This document shows positions 1 to 9,510 of a stretch of DNA of 64,000 bases, piece by piece; within the stretch, counting starts at the first letter, position 1, and each line of letters opens with the position of its first letter. Origin of the DNA: Pseudomonadota bacterium (GTDB taxonomy: Bacteria > Pseudomonadota > Gammaproteobacteria > Xanthomonadales > Xanthomonadaceae); NCBI GenBank assembly GCA_963205495.1, contig CAUJIN010000034.1:203987-267986 (forward strand), given 5' to 3'. The notes below the pieces were generated by a model, which was given only the letters and a program-made list of their open reading frames with translations, had not been told where the DNA came from and made no database searches. A program made the position numbers and the translations under genes.

Positions 1-1
1 C

Positions 2-88
2 ACCGTGGTCGCCCTGGCCTGCCTGCCGGTGATGCGCCGCCTGACCGCGGCGCATCACGCGCAGGCATCGTCGACCGCGCAGGGCTGA
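2..88 (+). CDS. C-terminal fragment of an unidentified, possibly membrane, protein truncated by the window edge
   Basis: Open frame ...TVVALACLPVMRRLTAAHHAQASSTAQG* ending at TGA 86-88; hydrophobic stretch then basic tail. Confidence 0.35.
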   Translation, partial: TVVALACLPVMRRLTAAHHAQASSTAQG

Positions 89-143
89 CCTGCGTCCCCG
101 ACGAGCAGCCTGATCCGGGGGCTGACCTTCGGCGGGGTCGCGA

Positions 144-1322
144 TCAGCCGCGGATGCGTCCGCGCAGCGTGCTGGCGGAGTGCGGGCCCGCTTCGTGGAT
201 CAGCGCGCGCGCGGCGTCGATCCGGCCCCAGGTGTTCCACAGCAGCACGCCGCGCACTCGGCCCTGGTCGAGATAGTAGAGGACGCCCTCGCGGTGGGGT
301 TCGACCCAGTCCTCGAAGATTTCCAGGCGCGAATCGAGCGTGCCGACGGCCTCGTAGCCCAGGTCGAACAGGTCGGAGTAGAAGAACGGCAGTCCGGCGT
401 AGGGTTCGGGTTTTCCGGCCATCGCAAGGCCGGCGATGCGGCCGGTGGAAAGCGCCGTGTCCTCGTGCTCGACGCGGCGTCGGCCCAGCGCCTGGCTGGG
501 GAAGTTGGCGACGTCGCCGGCGGCGAAAAGGTCGAATACCGTGGTGCGCATGCACTCGTCCACCACGATGCCGTTGTTCACCTGCGCTCCCGCGGCTTCG
601 GCCAGCGTGGTTTCCGGAATGATCCCGAGACCTGCCACCACGGCGTCGGCTTCCAGCGCGCTGCCGTCATCCAGGGCAAGCCGCACCGTGTTTCCTTCCT
701 GCGTGCCGTCCTTGACCATCCGTCCGGTACGCACGTCGATGCCGCGATCGCGGTAGTAGTTCTCGATGAAGCGGCACAGGTCCGCCGGATAGGCGCGCGC
801 ACCCAGCATCGGCTCGGGGAACACCATGGTCACGCGACAGCCGTGGCCGACCAGCGCGGCGGCGATTTCCGAACCGACGAAGCCGCCGCCGATGACGACG
901 ATGCGGGCCTCTTTCTCCGCCAGCGCGAGCAGGCGGTGGTAATCGTCCAGGGTGCGGTAGGCGAGGATGCGGTCGCCTTCGAAGGGCAGGCGGCGCGCGC
1001 TGCCGCCGGTGGCGAACAGCAGCTTGCCGTAGCGATACGTTTCGCCGCGGTCGTCGGTGACGGTGTGTGCATCGGCGTCGATCGCGGTGGCGCGACGGCC
1101 GAGGAAGAGCTGCGCACCGCTGGCTGCAATCGGTCGCCAGATGCTGTTTTCGCCGGCGTCCTTCCACAGCGCCTTGCTCAGCGGCGGACGGTTGTAGGGC
1201 GGGTGTTTTTCGGCGCCGATCATGCCGATGCTGGCGGACGGATCGGTTTCAGCGAGGGCTTGCGCCGCGGCTTCGGCGGCCATGCCGGCGCCGAGGATGA
1301 GGTGATCGAAGTGATGGTGCAT
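144..1322 (-). CDS. FAD/NAD(P)-dependent oxidoreductase (ferredoxin/rubredoxin reductase-like)
   Basis: Start chosen at MHHHFDHLILGAGMAAEAAAQAL; two Rossmann motifs (LGAGMAAEA, VVIGGGFVGSEIAAAL) and FAD motif DLFAAGDVA; upstream part of the ORF looks non-coding. Confidence 0.85.
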   Translation of the reverse strand: MHHHFDHLILGAGMAAEAAAQALAETDPSASIGMIGAEKHPPYNRPPLSKALWKDAGENSIWRPIAASGAQLFLGRRATAIDADAHTVTDDRGETYRYGKLLFATGGSARRLPFEGDRILAYRTLDDYHRLLALAEKEARIVVIGGGFVGSEIAAALVGHGCRVTMVFPEPMLGARAYPADLCRFIENYYRDRGIDVRTGRMVKDGTQEGNTVRLALDDGSALEADAVVAGLGIIPETTLAEAAGAQVNNGIVVDECMRTTVFDLFAAGDVANFPSQALGRRRVEHEDTALSTGRIAGLAMAGKPEPYAGLPFFYSDLFDLGYEAVGTLDSRLEIFEDWVEPHREGVLYYLDQGRVRGVLLWNTWGRIDAARALIHEAGPHSASTLRGRIRG

Positions 1323-1641
1323 CGCCTGGACTCCTGTGTGATTCGATACCGCCGTGCATTGTCGCGCCGCGCGGGCTGCAGGGGGTAACGGTGGCGCCAT
1401 TGCGTTCTTCGGCAAAGCGGAAAGCGCGCCCGGTTTCGCGTTTTCTGCATCAATCGTGAGGCGCATCGCGGTTTTTCGTTGCGGCGCCGCAACATCGAAA
1501 GTTCTTGCGCTTTCCATTCGCCTGCGTATGCTGCGGCCAGCTTCGGCCAAGGGAAACGCCGCGGCAATGGCGGTGCCGATGTGCGAGGGAACGGGATCGC
1601 ATCGGCTCGCCCCACCAGAAGAAAACGGGGAGAACCATCGA

Positions 1642-2505
1642 ATGAAACGTTTTGCTGGCCGGCTCATCGCCGGCCTCGCGCTGCTTGCTGCGACCTTTTC
1701 AGCCCACGCCGTGACCGGCGTCGCCTTTGTCCACGGCACCGGCAACCAGACCAACGCCTTGGCCGACTACTGGACCGCCGACATGGTCAACTCGGTGCGC
1801 CAGGGCCTGCCCAACCAGGCCAACTACACCGTCATCAACTGCGAGTTCGAACGCTACATGTGGGACAGCCGCGCCGCCGGGTGTCTTGCCGGCCAGCTCA
1901 CCAGCTTCATCAATGCGCGCGGCATCACGGACCTGGTGGTCATCACCCATTCCAACGGCGGCAACGTGATGCGCTGGATCCTGTCGAATCCGACCTTCGA
2001 CAGTCGCTACCCCAACATCATCAGCAAGATCCGCTGGGTCAACGCGCTGGCGCCGTCCTCGGCCGGCACGCCGCTGGCCAACGCGGTGACGGCCGGCAAC
2101 GTGTTCGAACAGTCGCTCGGCTGGCTGCTGGGCTATGCCTCCGATGCGGTGAAGATGCAGCAGACCCACTGGATGTCGCAGTACAACGCGCAGAACCTCT
2201 ACGGCACGGCGGGCCGCCCGGCCCTGCCCAAGGGCTTCTGGTCGGTGACGGGCAGCAATGTGCGCTCTGCGGTGTGGACGGCCAACAGCTATTGCGGCGG
2301 CTACCAGTACCAGGTTGGCCTCACCGTCACCCAGGCATGGCTCAACTCCTGCTCCGACGGCTTTCTCAACTGCGACAGCCAGCGTGCCGCCGGCAAGCCG
2401 TGGTTCACCGACACCCAGCGCACCAGCAAGGGCTACTACCTGAGCCACCACCAGAGCCGTCGCCAGTGCTTCAACCTCGACGTCATCCTGCGCAACGATC
2501 TGTGA
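1642..2505 (+). CDS. Secreted alpha/beta-hydrolase (lipase/esterase-like)
   Basis: Signal peptide MKRFAGRLIAGLALLAATFSAHA; VAFVHGTGNQ oxyanion-type segment; nucleophile elbow THSNGGNV; C-terminal Cys-rich region and His. Confidence 0.7.
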   Translation: MKRFAGRLIAGLALLAATFSAHAVTGVAFVHGTGNQTNALADYWTADMVNSVRQGLPNQANYTVINCEFERYMWDSRAAGCLAGQLTSFINARGITDLVVITHSNGGNVMRWILSNPTFDSRYPNIISKIRWVNALAPSSAGTPLANAVTAGNVFEQSLGWLLGYASDAVKMQQTHWMSQYNAQNLYGTAGRPALPKGFWSVTGSNVRSAVWTANSYCGGYQYQVGLTVTQAWLNSCSDGFLNCDSQRAAGKPWFTDTQRTSKGYYLSHHQSRRQCFNLDVILRNDL

Positions 2506-2513
2506 GGCCCGCC

Positions 2514-3740
2514 ATGAAGACCATGAAAATTTCCCTTCTGGCCGCGGCGCTCGCGCTGGCCGGTGCCTCCCGCGCGGAAACCCTGCGGCTGCAGCGCGTG
2601 GAAGGCGACCTGATCCCTTCCTCGCTGGTCACTGCCAAGGCGGCACCTGCGCCGATGGCGGAGGAATCCCGGCCGGTGTATTTCTCCTGGGCGCTGGATG
2701 CGAACGAGGCCCTTTCGCCCCCCGCGCCGTTCCGCGCCGAAAGCCGCGAGTTCTGGACCCAGCTCGACGCCGCCAAGGCGAAGCAGGGCTGGGGCTTCGT
2801 GCCGACCGCCGAAGGTGCGCTGGTGCGCATCAGCCTGCAGGGTGCGGGCAAGAACCGCTCGCTGCGCGCATCCGACGTGCAGCTGCGTGTCGATGGCGCG
2901 GTGCGCGACAGCGCCTCGGTGATCGAGCATCTGGCGGAAGATGCCGATCTCAAGGCCGTGGGTGCGCAGTTCAGCGACGGCACCCTGGTGTTTCAGCTCG
3001 CCCCGGGGCTGGTCGGCAAGCGCATCGATGTGGCCTTGCCCAAGTCCGCCGCGGGTGCGCTGATGCATGTGCTCGAACCCGCCAGTCCGGTTGTGATGAC
3101 GCTTTCCGCCAATGCCGTGCAGGCCGTGCCGGGACAGCGGATCACGCTGGATGCAGGCTTTCTCGACCAGGCCAAGGCGCGCTCGGCCAGGAAGGTGGCA
3201 GGACTCGTCACGGCGCCGGATGGCCGCAGTTTCGATCTGGAGTTCCGGATCGACAAGGCCGGTCGCGCGGTTGCGAGTTTCGAGATACCCGCCGATGCCG
3301 GCGGTGGGCTGGAGCCGTGGGAAATCCACGCCTTCGGCAGCGCGCAGCTGGCAAAGGACACGGTGCTGCGCGACGCCCGCACCGCGGTGATGGTGGGCCT
3401 GCCGACGGCGCGCTTCACGGGTGCGGCCGAGGTGCTGCAGCGCGACGGCGGCGTGGTGTTCCAGATGCCGGTGGAGACCGCCGCGGCGGGACGCTACGAG
3501 CTGCGCGGCACGCTCTACGGCAGCGATGCCTCCGGCGTGCTCAAACCCATGGCCATCGCGCACGGTGCCCAGGTGCTGGGCGCGGGGGGCGGCACGCTGG
3601 AGCTGCACTTCACTCCGGACGTGCTGAATCCGGCGCTGGGAGCGCCCTATGCGCTGCGTGACCTGAACCTTTCGGACCAGAGCCGCATGAGCCTGTCCGA
3701 ACAGCGCCGCGAGGCGCTCGACATCGCGCAGCTTCCGTAA
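2514..3740 (+). CDS. Secreted beta-rich protein, possibly DUF4785-like
   Basis: Signal peptide MKTMKISLLAAALALAGASRA; starts 8 nt after the hydrolase stop; Ig-like beta-rich composition; family name from memory only. Confidence 0.55.
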   Translation: MKTMKISLLAAALALAGASRAETLRLQRVEGDLIPSSLVTAKAAPAPMAEESRPVYFSWALDANEALSPPAPFRAESREFWTQLDAAKAKQGWGFVPTAEGALVRISLQGAGKNRSLRASDVQLRVDGAVRDSASVIEHLAEDADLKAVGAQFSDGTLVFQLAPGLVGKRIDVALPKSAAGALMHVLEPASPVVMTLSANAVQAVPGQRITLDAGFLDQAKARSARKVAGLVTAPDGRSFDLEFRIDKAGRAVASFEIPADAGGGLEPWEIHAFGSAQLAKDTVLRDARTAVMVGLPTARFTGAAEVLQRDGGVVFQMPVETAAAGRYELRGTLYGSDASGVLKPMAIAHGAQVLGAGGGTLELHFTPDVLNPALGAPYALRDLNLSDQSRMSLSEQRREALDIAQLP

Positions 3741-3758
3741 CCGGAACGCCGGGTGACG

Positions 3759-3796
3759 CACGAACGGCCGGGACTTGCGCCCGGCCGTTCGTGTTT
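3759..3796. terminator. Bidirectional intrinsic terminator between convergent genes
   Basis: Perfect 14-bp stem CACGAACGGCCGGG / CCCGGCCGTTCGTG with 7-nt loop, followed by TTT. Confidence 0.75.
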
Positions 3797-3800
3797 GCGC

Positions 3801-4991
3801 TCAGCCGATCACGCCCAGCTCGCGCCCGATCCTGGTGAAGGCGGCGATGGCGCGGTCCAGGTGCTCGCGCGCGTGCGCCGCACTCATCTGGGTGCGGATG
3901 CGCGCCTGGCCCTTGGGCACCACGGGGAAGAAGAAGCCGATGGCGTAGATGCCTTCCTCCAGCAGCCGCTCGGCGAACTTCTGCGCCAGCGGAGCGTCGT
4001 GGAGCATCACCGGGCAGATCGGGTGGTTGCCGGGCTTGAGATCGAAACCTGCTGCGGTCATTTTCTCGCGGAAATACGCGGTGTTCTGCGCCAGCCGCTC
4101 GCGCAGCTCGCCGGCTTCATCGAGCAGGTCGAATACCTCGATTCCGGCGGCCACGACGTGCGGTGGAAGCGAGTTGGAAAAAAGATAGGGGCGCGAGCGC
4201 TGGCGCAGCATCTCGATCACCTCGCGCCGGGCCGTGGTGAAGCCGCCCAGCGCGCCGCCCAGCGCCTTGCCGAGCGTGCCGGTGATGATGTCGATCTTGT
4301 CCAGCACGCCCTTCACTTCGGCACTGCCGCGGCCGCTGGTGCCGAGGAAGCCGGTGGCGTGGCATTCGTCGATGTGGACGAGGGCGTCGTACTTCTTCGC
4401 CAGCGCGGTGATTTCATCGAGCGGGGCGACGAAGCCGTCCATCGAGAACACCCCGTCTGTGGTGATCAGGATCGTGCGAGCGCCGTCTGCGCGGGCCTGC
4501 TTGAGCTGGGCCTCCAGATCGGCCATGTCGCAATTGGCGTAGCGATAGCGCCGGGCCTTGCACAGGCGCACCCCGTCGATGATCGAGGCGTGGTTGAGCG
4601 CATCGGAAATGATCGCGTCCTCCGGCCCCAGCAAGGGCTCGAACAGTCCGCCGTTGGCGTCGAAGCAGGCGGCGTAGAGGATGGTGTCTTCGGTGCCGAA
4701 GAACCGGGCGATCTTCGCCTCGAGCCGCTTGTGCAGGTCCTGGGTGCCGCAGATGAAGCGCACCGAGGCCATGCCGAAGCCGTGGGTGTCCAGCGCCTTT
4801 TTTGCCGCCTCGATCAAGCGCGGGTGATCGGCCAGGCCGAGGTAGTTGTTGGCGCAGAAATTCAATACCTTGCGGCCATCTTCCATCGTGATTTCCGCGG
4901 ACTGCGGCGAGACGATGATGCGTTCGCGCTTGAACAGGCCGTCGCGCTCGATGCCCGCCAGCTCGTCGGCGTAGCGTTGGGTCAGGGACAT
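3801..4991 (-). CDS. kbl: Glycine C-acetyltransferase (2-amino-3-ketobutyrate CoA ligase)
   Basis: [26 protein letters not shown]...[14 protein letters not shown]...[10 protein letters not shown]...[14 protein letters not shown], alpha-oxoamine synthase family. Confidence 0.93.
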   Translation of the reverse strand: MSLTQRYADELAGIERDGLFKRERIIVSPQSAEITMEDGRKVLNFCANNYLGLADHPRLIEAAKKALDTHGFGMASVRFICGTQDLHKRLEAKIARFFGTEDTILYAACFDANGGLFEPLLGPEDAIISDALNHASIIDGVRLCKARRYRYANCDMADLEAQLKQARADGARTILITTDGVFSMDGFVAPLDEITALAKKYDALVHIDECHATGFLGTSGRGSAEVKGVLDKIDIITGTLGKALGGALGGFTTARREVIEMLRQRSRPYLFSNSLPPHVVAAGIEVFDLLDEAGELRERLAQNTAYFREKMTAAGFDLKPGNHPICPVMLHDAPLAQKFAERLLEEGIYAIGFFFPVVPKGQARIRTQMSAAHAREHLDRAIAAFTRIGRELGVIG

Positions 4992-5103
4992 GGGAAATCC
5001 TCCGGAAATGACAGGCGCGCACGATAGCATCGGCGCGCGTTGAGTTCCGCGCCGCGGCTGCGACAATGCGGCATCCATTCCGCCGGATGTCGTGGAAAGC
5101 GCG

Positions 5104-5796
5104 ATGCGCGTGCTGCTGGGCCTGGAGGCCGTCAACGAGGTGCTCGAACGCCTGCCGCCCGGGGAGGGCTGGCTTGGCGATGAAGAGCGCGCGCGCCTGG
5201 CTGCGATGCGCCACCCGCAGCGTCGCGCCCAGTTCCTTGCCGGCCACGCGCTGGCGCGAGATCTGCTGGCGCGCGCCGAAGGCGGCGACTGGCGCGACTG
5301 GCGACTGGAACGCGACGCGCAGGGCGCGCCGTGCGCGCTGCGGCGCGGGGCCGTATCCGGTTTGCGCATTTCCCTGGCGCACAGCGCGGGGCAGGTTGCA
5401 GGCGCCGTGGCCGAGGTTCCGGTCGGCGTGGATCTCGAGCACGCGCCGCGCGAGCGCGACCTTCTGGCGCTCGCCGAGGCGCTGTATCCGCAGGAGTTCT
5501 CGCAGTGGCTCGCGGCGCTGGATGAAGCCCGGCGGCGGACGCATTTCTACCGGCGCTGGACCCTGGACGAGGCTCATGGCAAGGCCCTGGGCGTGGGACT
5601 TCAGCCCAAGGCGCTGGTTCGGCAGGCGTGGCTGCCCGCCGTCGAGGACGCGCCGCACGCCTGGACCTGGGATCTTGCGGACGGCTGGCTGGCGCTGGCG
5701 CTGGGCGAGCCGCACGCCGCACCGCCGCGGATCGAAGCCCCGCCGCTGCATGATCCTTCGATTCCGCAGGCATGGAGCCTGCGTTTGGTGCCCTGA
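5104..5796 (+). CDS. 4'-phosphopantetheinyl transferase superfamily (Sfp-type)
   Basis: VGVDLEH plus [16 protein letters not shown] (GVDxE and WxxxEAxxK motifs). Confidence 0.8.
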   Translation: MRVLLGLEAVNEVLERLPPGEGWLGDEERARLAAMRHPQRRAQFLAGHALARDLLARAEGGDWRDWRLERDAQGAPCALRRGAVSGLRISLAHSAGQVAGAVAEVPVGVDLEHAPRERDLLALAEALYPQEFSQWLAALDEARRRTHFYRRWTLDEAHGKALGVGLQPKALVRQAWLPAVEDAPHAWTWDLADGWLALALGEPHAAPPRIEAPPLHDPSIPQAWSLRLVP

Positions 5797-5987
5797 AGGC
5801 GAGCCGCACGCCGCTCGATGCCCGAACGCAATCCGGCCTGCCGCCTGGGCGGGTGGCCCCGCTGCGAATGGCGGCACGGGACGGAGGATTGCCGCAGCAG
5901 AACGTTCCTCGCCGGCACCGGTGCGTGGATCGCCGCGCGCCGCGGTCCCCGGCGCGGGAAATCGCGGCCGGCTGATACACTGCGCGC

Positions 5988-7868
5988 ATGTCCCTGATCT
6001 CCTTGAACCAGCTCGACTACAGCGTGGGCGGCCCGCTGCTGCTCGACCATGTGGACCTCTCCATCGAGGCGGGCGAGCGCATCGCCCTGATCGGCCGCAA
6101 CGGCGCGGGAAAATCCACCCTGCTCAAGCTGCTGGCGGGTGAAATCCATCCCGACGACGGCCAGGTCCGGGTGCAGTCGGGCACGCGCATCGCGCGGCTG
6201 GAGCAGGAAGTGCCGCCGGGTGCTTCGGGCAGCGTGTTCGACGTGGTGTCCGAAGGCCTGGGCGGAATCGGCGCGGACCTGGCGCTGTTCCACCGCCTGA
6301 GCCATGCCGAATCCGTGGACACTGAGTCGCTGGCTGCGGTGCAGTCCCGCATCGAGGCCGCGCAGGGCTGGGATGCCGATCGGCGCGTGGCCGATGTCCT
6401 CAAGCAGCTGGAGCTGGACGGCGAGGCCGCGTTCGCGCGCCTTTCCGGCGGCATGAAGCGCCGCGTGCTGCTGGCCCGCGCGCTGGTGTGCGCCCCCGAC
6501 GTGCTGCTGCTGGACGAACCCACCAACCACCTCGACATCGAGGCCATCGACTGGCTCGAAGGCTTCCTTTCCAGCTGGCGCGGCGCGCTGGTGTTCGTCA
6601 CCCACGACCGCCGCTTCCTGCGCGCGCTGGCCACGCGCATCGTCGAGATCGACCGCGGCCAGGTCACGAGCTGGCCGGGCGACTTCGACAACTACCTGCG
6701 CCGGCGCGAGGAGCGCCTGCACGCGCAATCGGTGGAGAACGCGCGCTTCGACGCGTTTCTGGCCGAGGAGGAAGTCTGGATCCGGCAGGGCATCAAGGCG
6801 CGCCGCACCCGCAACGAGGGCCGCGTGCGGCGGCTCAAGGCGCTGCGCAATGAACGCGCCCAGCGCCGCGAGCTGCAGGGCAACGTGAAGATGATGCTGG
6901 CCGAGGCGGAAGCTTCGGGCAAGAAGGTGCTCCAGGCGCGCGATGTCGGTTTCTCTTTCGGCGATGTCCCCATCGTGCGCGGTCTTGCGACCACGCTCCT
7001 GCGCGGCGATCGCATCGGCCTGATCGGCCCCAACGGCAGCGGAAAATCGACCCTGCTCAAGCTGCTGCTGGGGGAATTGATCCCGCAGCACGGCGAGATC
7101 GTGCGCGGCACCCAGCTGGCGATCGCGTATTTCGACCAGTACCGTGCCACCCTGCGCGAGGACTGGAACGCGCTGGACAACGTGGCCGAAGGCCGCGAGT
7201 TCATCGAGGTCGGCGGCAAGCGCAAGCACGTGCTGGGCTACCTACAGGATTTCCTGTTCACCCCGGAACGCGCGCGTGCGCCGATCACGCGGCTTTCCGG
7301 CGGCGAGCGCAACCGCCTGCTGCTGGCCAAGCTTTTCGCCCAGCCGGCCAATCTCCTGGTGATGGACGAACCTACCAACGACCTCGACGTGGAAACGCTG
7401 GAACTGTTGGAAGATCTGCTGGGCGACTATGCCGGCACGCTGATCCTGGTCAGCCACGACCGCGAGTTCCTCGACAACGTGGTCACCTCCACCCTGGTGA
7501 TGGAAGGCGAAGGGCGGGTGGGCGAATACGTGGGCGGCTACAGCGACTGGCTGCGCCAGCGCGAGACTCCCGTCCGGATCGATTCGTCCCCGTCGCCAGC
7601 CGTCGTCGATCCATCGCGCCCGATCGACCCGCCGCCCGCGCGCCGCAAGCTCAGCTACAAGGACCAGCGCGAGCTGGACCTCCTGCCCGCGCGCATCGAG
7701 GAGCTGGAATCCCGGATCGCGGCGCAAACCCGGTCGATGAGCGATCCGGCTTTTTTCCGCCAGCCGCACGACGTCGTGACCGCCTACCAGACCGCGCTCG
7801 ACCAGGCGCAGCGCGAGCTGGACGCCTGCTACGCGCGCTGGGAGGCGCTGGAGGCGATGGTTTCCTGA
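5988..7868 (+). CDS. uup: ABC-F family ATPase Uup
   Basis: Two Walker A/signature sets (GRNGAGKST/LSGGMKRR, GPNGSGKST/LSGGERNR) and C-terminal coiled coil KLSYKDQRELDLLPARIEELE. Confidence 0.9.
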   Translation: MSLISLNQLDYSVGGPLLLDHVDLSIEAGERIALIGRNGAGKSTLLKLLAGEIHPDDGQVRVQSGTRIARLEQEVPPGASGSVFDVVSEGLGGIGADLALFHRLSHAESVDTESLAAVQSRIEAAQGWDADRRVADVLKQLELDGEAAFARLSGGMKRRVLLARALVCAPDVLLLDEPTNHLDIEAIDWLEGFLSSWRGALVFVTHDRRFLRALATRIVEIDRGQVTSWPGDFDNYLRRREERLHAQSVENARFDAFLAEEEVWIRQGIKARRTRNEGRVRRLKALRNERAQRRELQGNVKMMLAEAEASGKKVLQARDVGFSFGDVPIVRGLATTLLRGDRIGLIGPNGSGKSTLLKLLLGELIPQHGEIVRGTQLAIAYFDQYRATLREDWNALDNVAEGREFIEVGGKRKHVLGYLQDFLFTPERARAPITRLSGGERNRLLLAKLFAQPANLLVMDEPTNDLDVETLELLEDLLGDYAGTLILVSHDREFLDNVVTSTLVMEGEGRVGEYVGGYSDWLRQRETPVRIDSSPSPAVVDPSRPIDPPPARRKLSYKDQRELDLLPARIEELESRIAAQTRSMSDPAFFRQPHDVVTAYQTALDQAQRELDACYARWEALEAMVS

Positions 7869-8007
7869 GAGCGCCTTCGCGGAAACGGCACCGGCCGCGA
7901 TGGGTTTGCCGGAACGATGGCCGGCACGACGTTGACCTGCGGCCCGCACTGCCCCGAAGCTAGCGCGCCTGAGCCGCGCATTCGCGTTCGGCGCACGGAC
8001 AGCCCGC

Positions 8008-9492
8008 ATGAGCGTGAACGTTCCCCTCGTCACCACCTTCGTCATCTACATCCTGGCCATGGTCGGGATCGGCTTCTACGCCTGGTGGCGAACCCACACG
8101 CTTTCCGACTACATCCTCGGCGGCCGCAGCCTCAACCCCTTCGTCACCGCGCTGGCGGCGGGCGCCTCGGACATGAGCGGCTGGCTGCTGATGGGCGTGC
8201 CGGGCGCGGTGTACCTGTCGGGGCTGTCGGAAGGCTGGATCGCGGTGGGGCTTTGCATCGGCGCCTATCTCAACTGGAAGTTCGTGGCCGCGCCGCTGCG
8301 CGTCTACACCGAGCGCGCCGGAAACGCGCTCACGTTGCCCGACTACTTCACCCAGCGATTTTCCGACGACCGCCGCCTGCTGCGGGTGTTCTCGGCCCTG
8401 GTCATCCTGGTGTTCTTCGCCATCTACGCCGCATCGGGCGTGGTGGCCGGCGCGCGCCTGTTCGAGAGCATCTTCGGGATGAGCTACTCCAGCGCGCTCT
8501 GGGCCGGCGCCTCGGCCACGATCCTCTACACCCTGGTCGGCGGTTTCCTCGCGGTGAGCTGGACCGACACGGTGCAGGCCAGCCTGATGATCGTGGCGCT
8601 GATCCTCACCCCGGTGGTGGTGATGGTGCTGCTGGGTGGGCCTGCGGCCAGCATCGCGCAGGTGCAAGCCATCCATCCGGACCACCTCGACGTGCTGCGC
8701 GGCACCAGCGCCGTGGGCATCGTCTCGCTGCTGGCCTGGGGTTTGGGCTACTTCGGCCAGCCGCACATCCTGGCGCGCTTCATGGCGGCCGATTCCGCCG
8801 CCTCCATTCCGGCCGCGCGCCGCATCGGCATGACCTGGATGGTGCTGTGCCTGGCCGGTGCGATCGCGGTGGGGCTGTTCGGTTCGGCGTGGTTCGCGGC
8901 GCATCCCGATCCGCAGGTCACGGCCAATTCCGAGCGGGTGTTCATCGTGTTCGCCCAGACCCTGTTCAATCCCTGGATCGGCGGCGTGCTGCTGTCGGCC
9001 ATCCTCGCCGCGGTGATGAGCACGCTCAGCGCCCAGCTGCTGGTCTGCGCCAGCGCCTTGACCGAGGATTTCTACCGCGCCCTGCTGCGCCCGCGAGCCG
9101 GCCAGCGCGAACTGGTCTGGGTGGGACGCCTCACCGTGCTGGCGGTGGCGGTGCTGGCCATTGCGCTGGCCAGCGACCCCGAATCGCGCGTGTTCGGACT
9201 GGTGAGCTACGCCTGGGCGGGCTTTGGCGCGGCCTTCGGGCCGGTGATCCTGTTCTCGCTGCTGTGGCGTCGCACCACCCGCAACGGCGCGCTGGCGGGA
9301 ATGCTGGTCGGTGCGGTCACGGTGCTGGTGTGGGGCTCGTTCCAGTGGTTCGGGCTGTACGAGATCATCCCCGGATTCGCGCTGGCGAGCCTGGCCATCA
9401 TCGGCGTCAGCCTCGCCGACCGCGAGCCGTCGCAGGCGGTGCGCGCCACCTTCGAGCAGGTGCAGGCCGAGCTTTCCGAACTGCACCGCTGA
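8008..9492 (+). CDS. putP: Sodium/proline symporter
   Basis: SSF family: GIGFYAWWRTHTLSDYILGGRSLNPFVTALAAGASDMSGWLLMGVPGAVY. Confidence 0.9.
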   Translation: MSVNVPLVTTFVIYILAMVGIGFYAWWRTHTLSDYILGGRSLNPFVTALAAGASDMSGWLLMGVPGAVYLSGLSEGWIAVGLCIGAYLNWKFVAAPLRVYTERAGNALTLPDYFTQRFSDDRRLLRVFSALVILVFFAIYAASGVVAGARLFESIFGMSYSSALWAGASATILYTLVGGFLAVSWTDTVQASLMIVALILTPVVVMVLLGGPAASIAQVQAIHPDHLDVLRGTSAVGIVSLLAWGLGYFGQPHILARFMAADSAASIPAARRIGMTWMVLCLAGAIAVGLFGSAWFAAHPDPQVTANSERVFIVFAQTLFNPWIGGVLLSAILAAVMSTLSAQLLVCASALTEDFYRALLRPRAGQRELVWVGRLTVLAVAVLAIALASDPESRVFGLVSYAWAGFGAAFGPVILFSLLWRRTTRNGALAGMLVGAVTVLVWGSFQWFGLYEIIPGFALASLAIIGVSLADREPSQAVRATFEQVQAELSELHR

Positions 9493-9510
9493 GGCGTTTG
9501 CGCGCCGGGC

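Noticed and set aside
180-1388. 402-aa plus-strand ORF
   Set aside because: Lies antisense to the FAD oxidoreductase; high-GC shadow ORF with no recognisable domain.
2436-3761. 441-aa minus-strand ORF
   Set aside because: Antisense shadow of the secreted beta-rich protein; Arg/His-rich low-complexity composition.
3753-5027. 424-aa plus-strand ORF
   Set aside because: Antisense shadow of kbl.
5601-7229. 542-aa minus-strand ORF
   Set aside because: Antisense shadow of uup and the PPTase gene.
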